In this document: in pieces, positions 4,228-5,038 of the stretch
Numbering within the stretch: the stretch's first letter is position 1
Layout of the letters: each line of letters starts with the position of its first letter
Origin: Bacteroidota bacterium
Lineage (GTDB): Bacteria > Bacteroidota > Bacteroidia > Flavobacteriales > Schleiferiaceae
NCBI GenBank assembly: GCA_003023665.1
Contig: PXYR01000129.1
Location: forward strand, 1-5,038
Direction: 5' to 3'
DNA length: 5,038 nt
The notes under the pieces: generated by a model
What the model was told of the DNA's origin: nothing
What the model saw: only the letters and a program-made list of their open reading frames with translations
Database searches by the model: none
Program-made: the position numbers and the translations under genes

Positions 4228-5038
4228 TGGCGAAGGTCAAATACGCCCTAATTTCCCCTACGTTCAAACGTCCTGACGAGGTCACAGAGTTTCTATCAAG
4301 CTTGGAGTCTTTAGATTATCCCAAAGAAGAATTCCAAATTATTCTGGGCGACGGAACGCCCAATGACGAATTACGTCCCTTACTTCAGACCTACTTCAAA
4401 ACCTTGCCCTTAAAAATTTATTATGAGGAATTTTTGCCTGTAAGTGATGCTCGCAATAGAGCGGCAGAATTGGCTGCAGCAGAGTATTTCATTTTCTTGG
4501 ATTCCGATTGTATCATCCCAAGTGGCTATTTAAAAGGAATTGATTCCTTTCTTTCCAAACATCCAGATACCACCTTATTTGGTGGACCGGATGCAGCTTC
4601 GGCCGATTTTACAGATCTCCAAAAAGCCATAAATTTCTCCATGACCTCGTTTTTAACTACAGGAGGAATTCGCGGTGGTAAAGCTTCTGTAACTTCATAC
4701 CAACCTCGTGGATTCAATATGGGAATGTCTTCAGCTCTTTTTAAAAAGGTTGGTGGCTACGATGAAGATTTTGTTTGCGGAGAGGACGTAGAATTGAGTT
4801 TACGCCTCCAAAAAGCGGGTGCAATAAGTCGTTTTATACCAGAAGCACATGTATTCCATAAACGCCGTGCGACTTTAAAGCAATTCCGTCGTCAAGTATT
4901 CCGTTTTGGAGCGGCACGTCCTTTATTAGCTAAAGCACACCCTGGCAATCTAAAAATCACGCATTTATTTCCTACAATTTTCACTCTGTATGGTTACTTG
5001 AGTTTGTTGTTATTTGTAGTTAGTCTTGGACTTGGTAA
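4227..5038 (+). CDS. GT2 family glycosyltransferase (COG1216-like), 3' end outside window
   Basis: This frame starts at ATG 4227, overlapping the TAA of the previous gene by one base (TAATG), and stays open for 270 codons to the edge of the window, so it is C-terminally incomplete here. The GT-A domain shows ALISPTFKRPDEV (7-19), LGDGTPND (40-47), SDARNRAA (73-80), FLDSDC (90-95) with the DXD-type DSD at 92-94, GGPDAAS (119-125), RGFNMGMSSALF (161-172) and GEDVELSLRL (185-194), where E186/D187 are the likely catalytic acidic pair. HVFHKRR (208-214) follows. From about residue 247 a hydrophobic stretch begins, probably a membrane segment. It differs clearly from the first glycosyltransferase: it lacks the polyprenol-phosphate enzyme signatures and resembles enzymes that extend glycans or glycolipids. 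Donor and acceptor cannot be told from sequence. Overlapping stop and start suggest translational coupling with the upstream enzyme. Confidence 0.88.
   Translation, partial: MAKVKYALISPTFKRPDEVTEFLSSLESLDYPKEEFQIILGDGTPNDELRPLLQTYFKTLPLKIYYEEFLPVSDARNRAAELAAAEYFIFLDSDCIIPSGYLKGIDSFLSKHPDTTLFGGPDAASADFTDLQKAINFSMTSFLTTGGIRGGKASVTSYQPRGFNMGMSSALFKKVGGYDEDFVCGEDVELSLRLQKAGAISRFIPEAHVFHKRRATLKQFRRQVFRFGAARPLLAKAHPGNLKITHLFPTIFTLYGYLSLLLFVVSLGLG

Noticed and set aside
4526..4717. Minus-strand open frame of 63 codons
   Set aside because: It is antisense to the second glycosyltransferase, whose motifs are intact in the plus frame.

Overview
This window looks like ordinary core chromosome from a member of the Bacteroidota, probably Flavobacteriales (inference). 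Four things point that way. The MenE is short (345 aa), as in that phylum. There is a DUF4199 membrane protein, a family typical of Bacteroidota, directly upstream of a GtrB-like glycosyltransferase. Start codons lack obvious Shine-Dalgarno sequences. Several intergenic stretches carry close or exact matches to the Bacteroidota -7 promoter element TAnnTTTG. I saw no mobile element, CRISPR array, tRNA, rRNA or phage gene.

Layout, left to right. Bases 1-99 are a leader with a candidate -7 box and a 7-bp inverted repeat. menE (plus strand, 100-1137) encodes o-succinylbenzoate-CoA ligase and is read from a TTG start. It runs tail-to-tail into a YciO-type Sua5/YrdC-family gene (minus strand, 1103-1720), and the two coding ends overlap by 35 bp. 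A strong intrinsic terminator (1737-1774, minus strand) separates this gene from a small TalC-type transaldolase (minus, 1796-2452). Upstream of the transaldolase, also on the minus strand, is the small signal recognition particle RNA (about 2521-2618), which has no entry among the protein genes but is clear from its domain IV hairpin. A compact divergent promoter region (about 2619-2718) then separates the minus-strand block from a plus-strand block: DUF4199 protein (2719-3246), polyprenol-phosphate type GT2 (3265-4227), and a second, different GT2 (from 4227, running off the right edge) whose ATG overlaps the previous stop codon by one base.

Functionally, the left part covers menaquinone synthesis (menE), a YciO protein of uncertain substrate, pentose-phosphate metabolism (transaldolase) and membrane protein targeting (SRP RNA). 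The right part is a co-transcribed envelope glycan or glycolipid set: a small membrane protein, a GtrB/DPM1-like enzyme that probably loads a sugar on a polyprenyl phosphate, and a second membrane-associated glycosyltransferase. I found no previously undescribed system here. The most useful observations are the unlisted SRP RNA with its promoter and terminator, the convergent coding overlap of menE and yciO, the non-ATG menE start with a hairpin over its putative promoter, and residue-level evidence on the transaldolase and YciO subfamilies.
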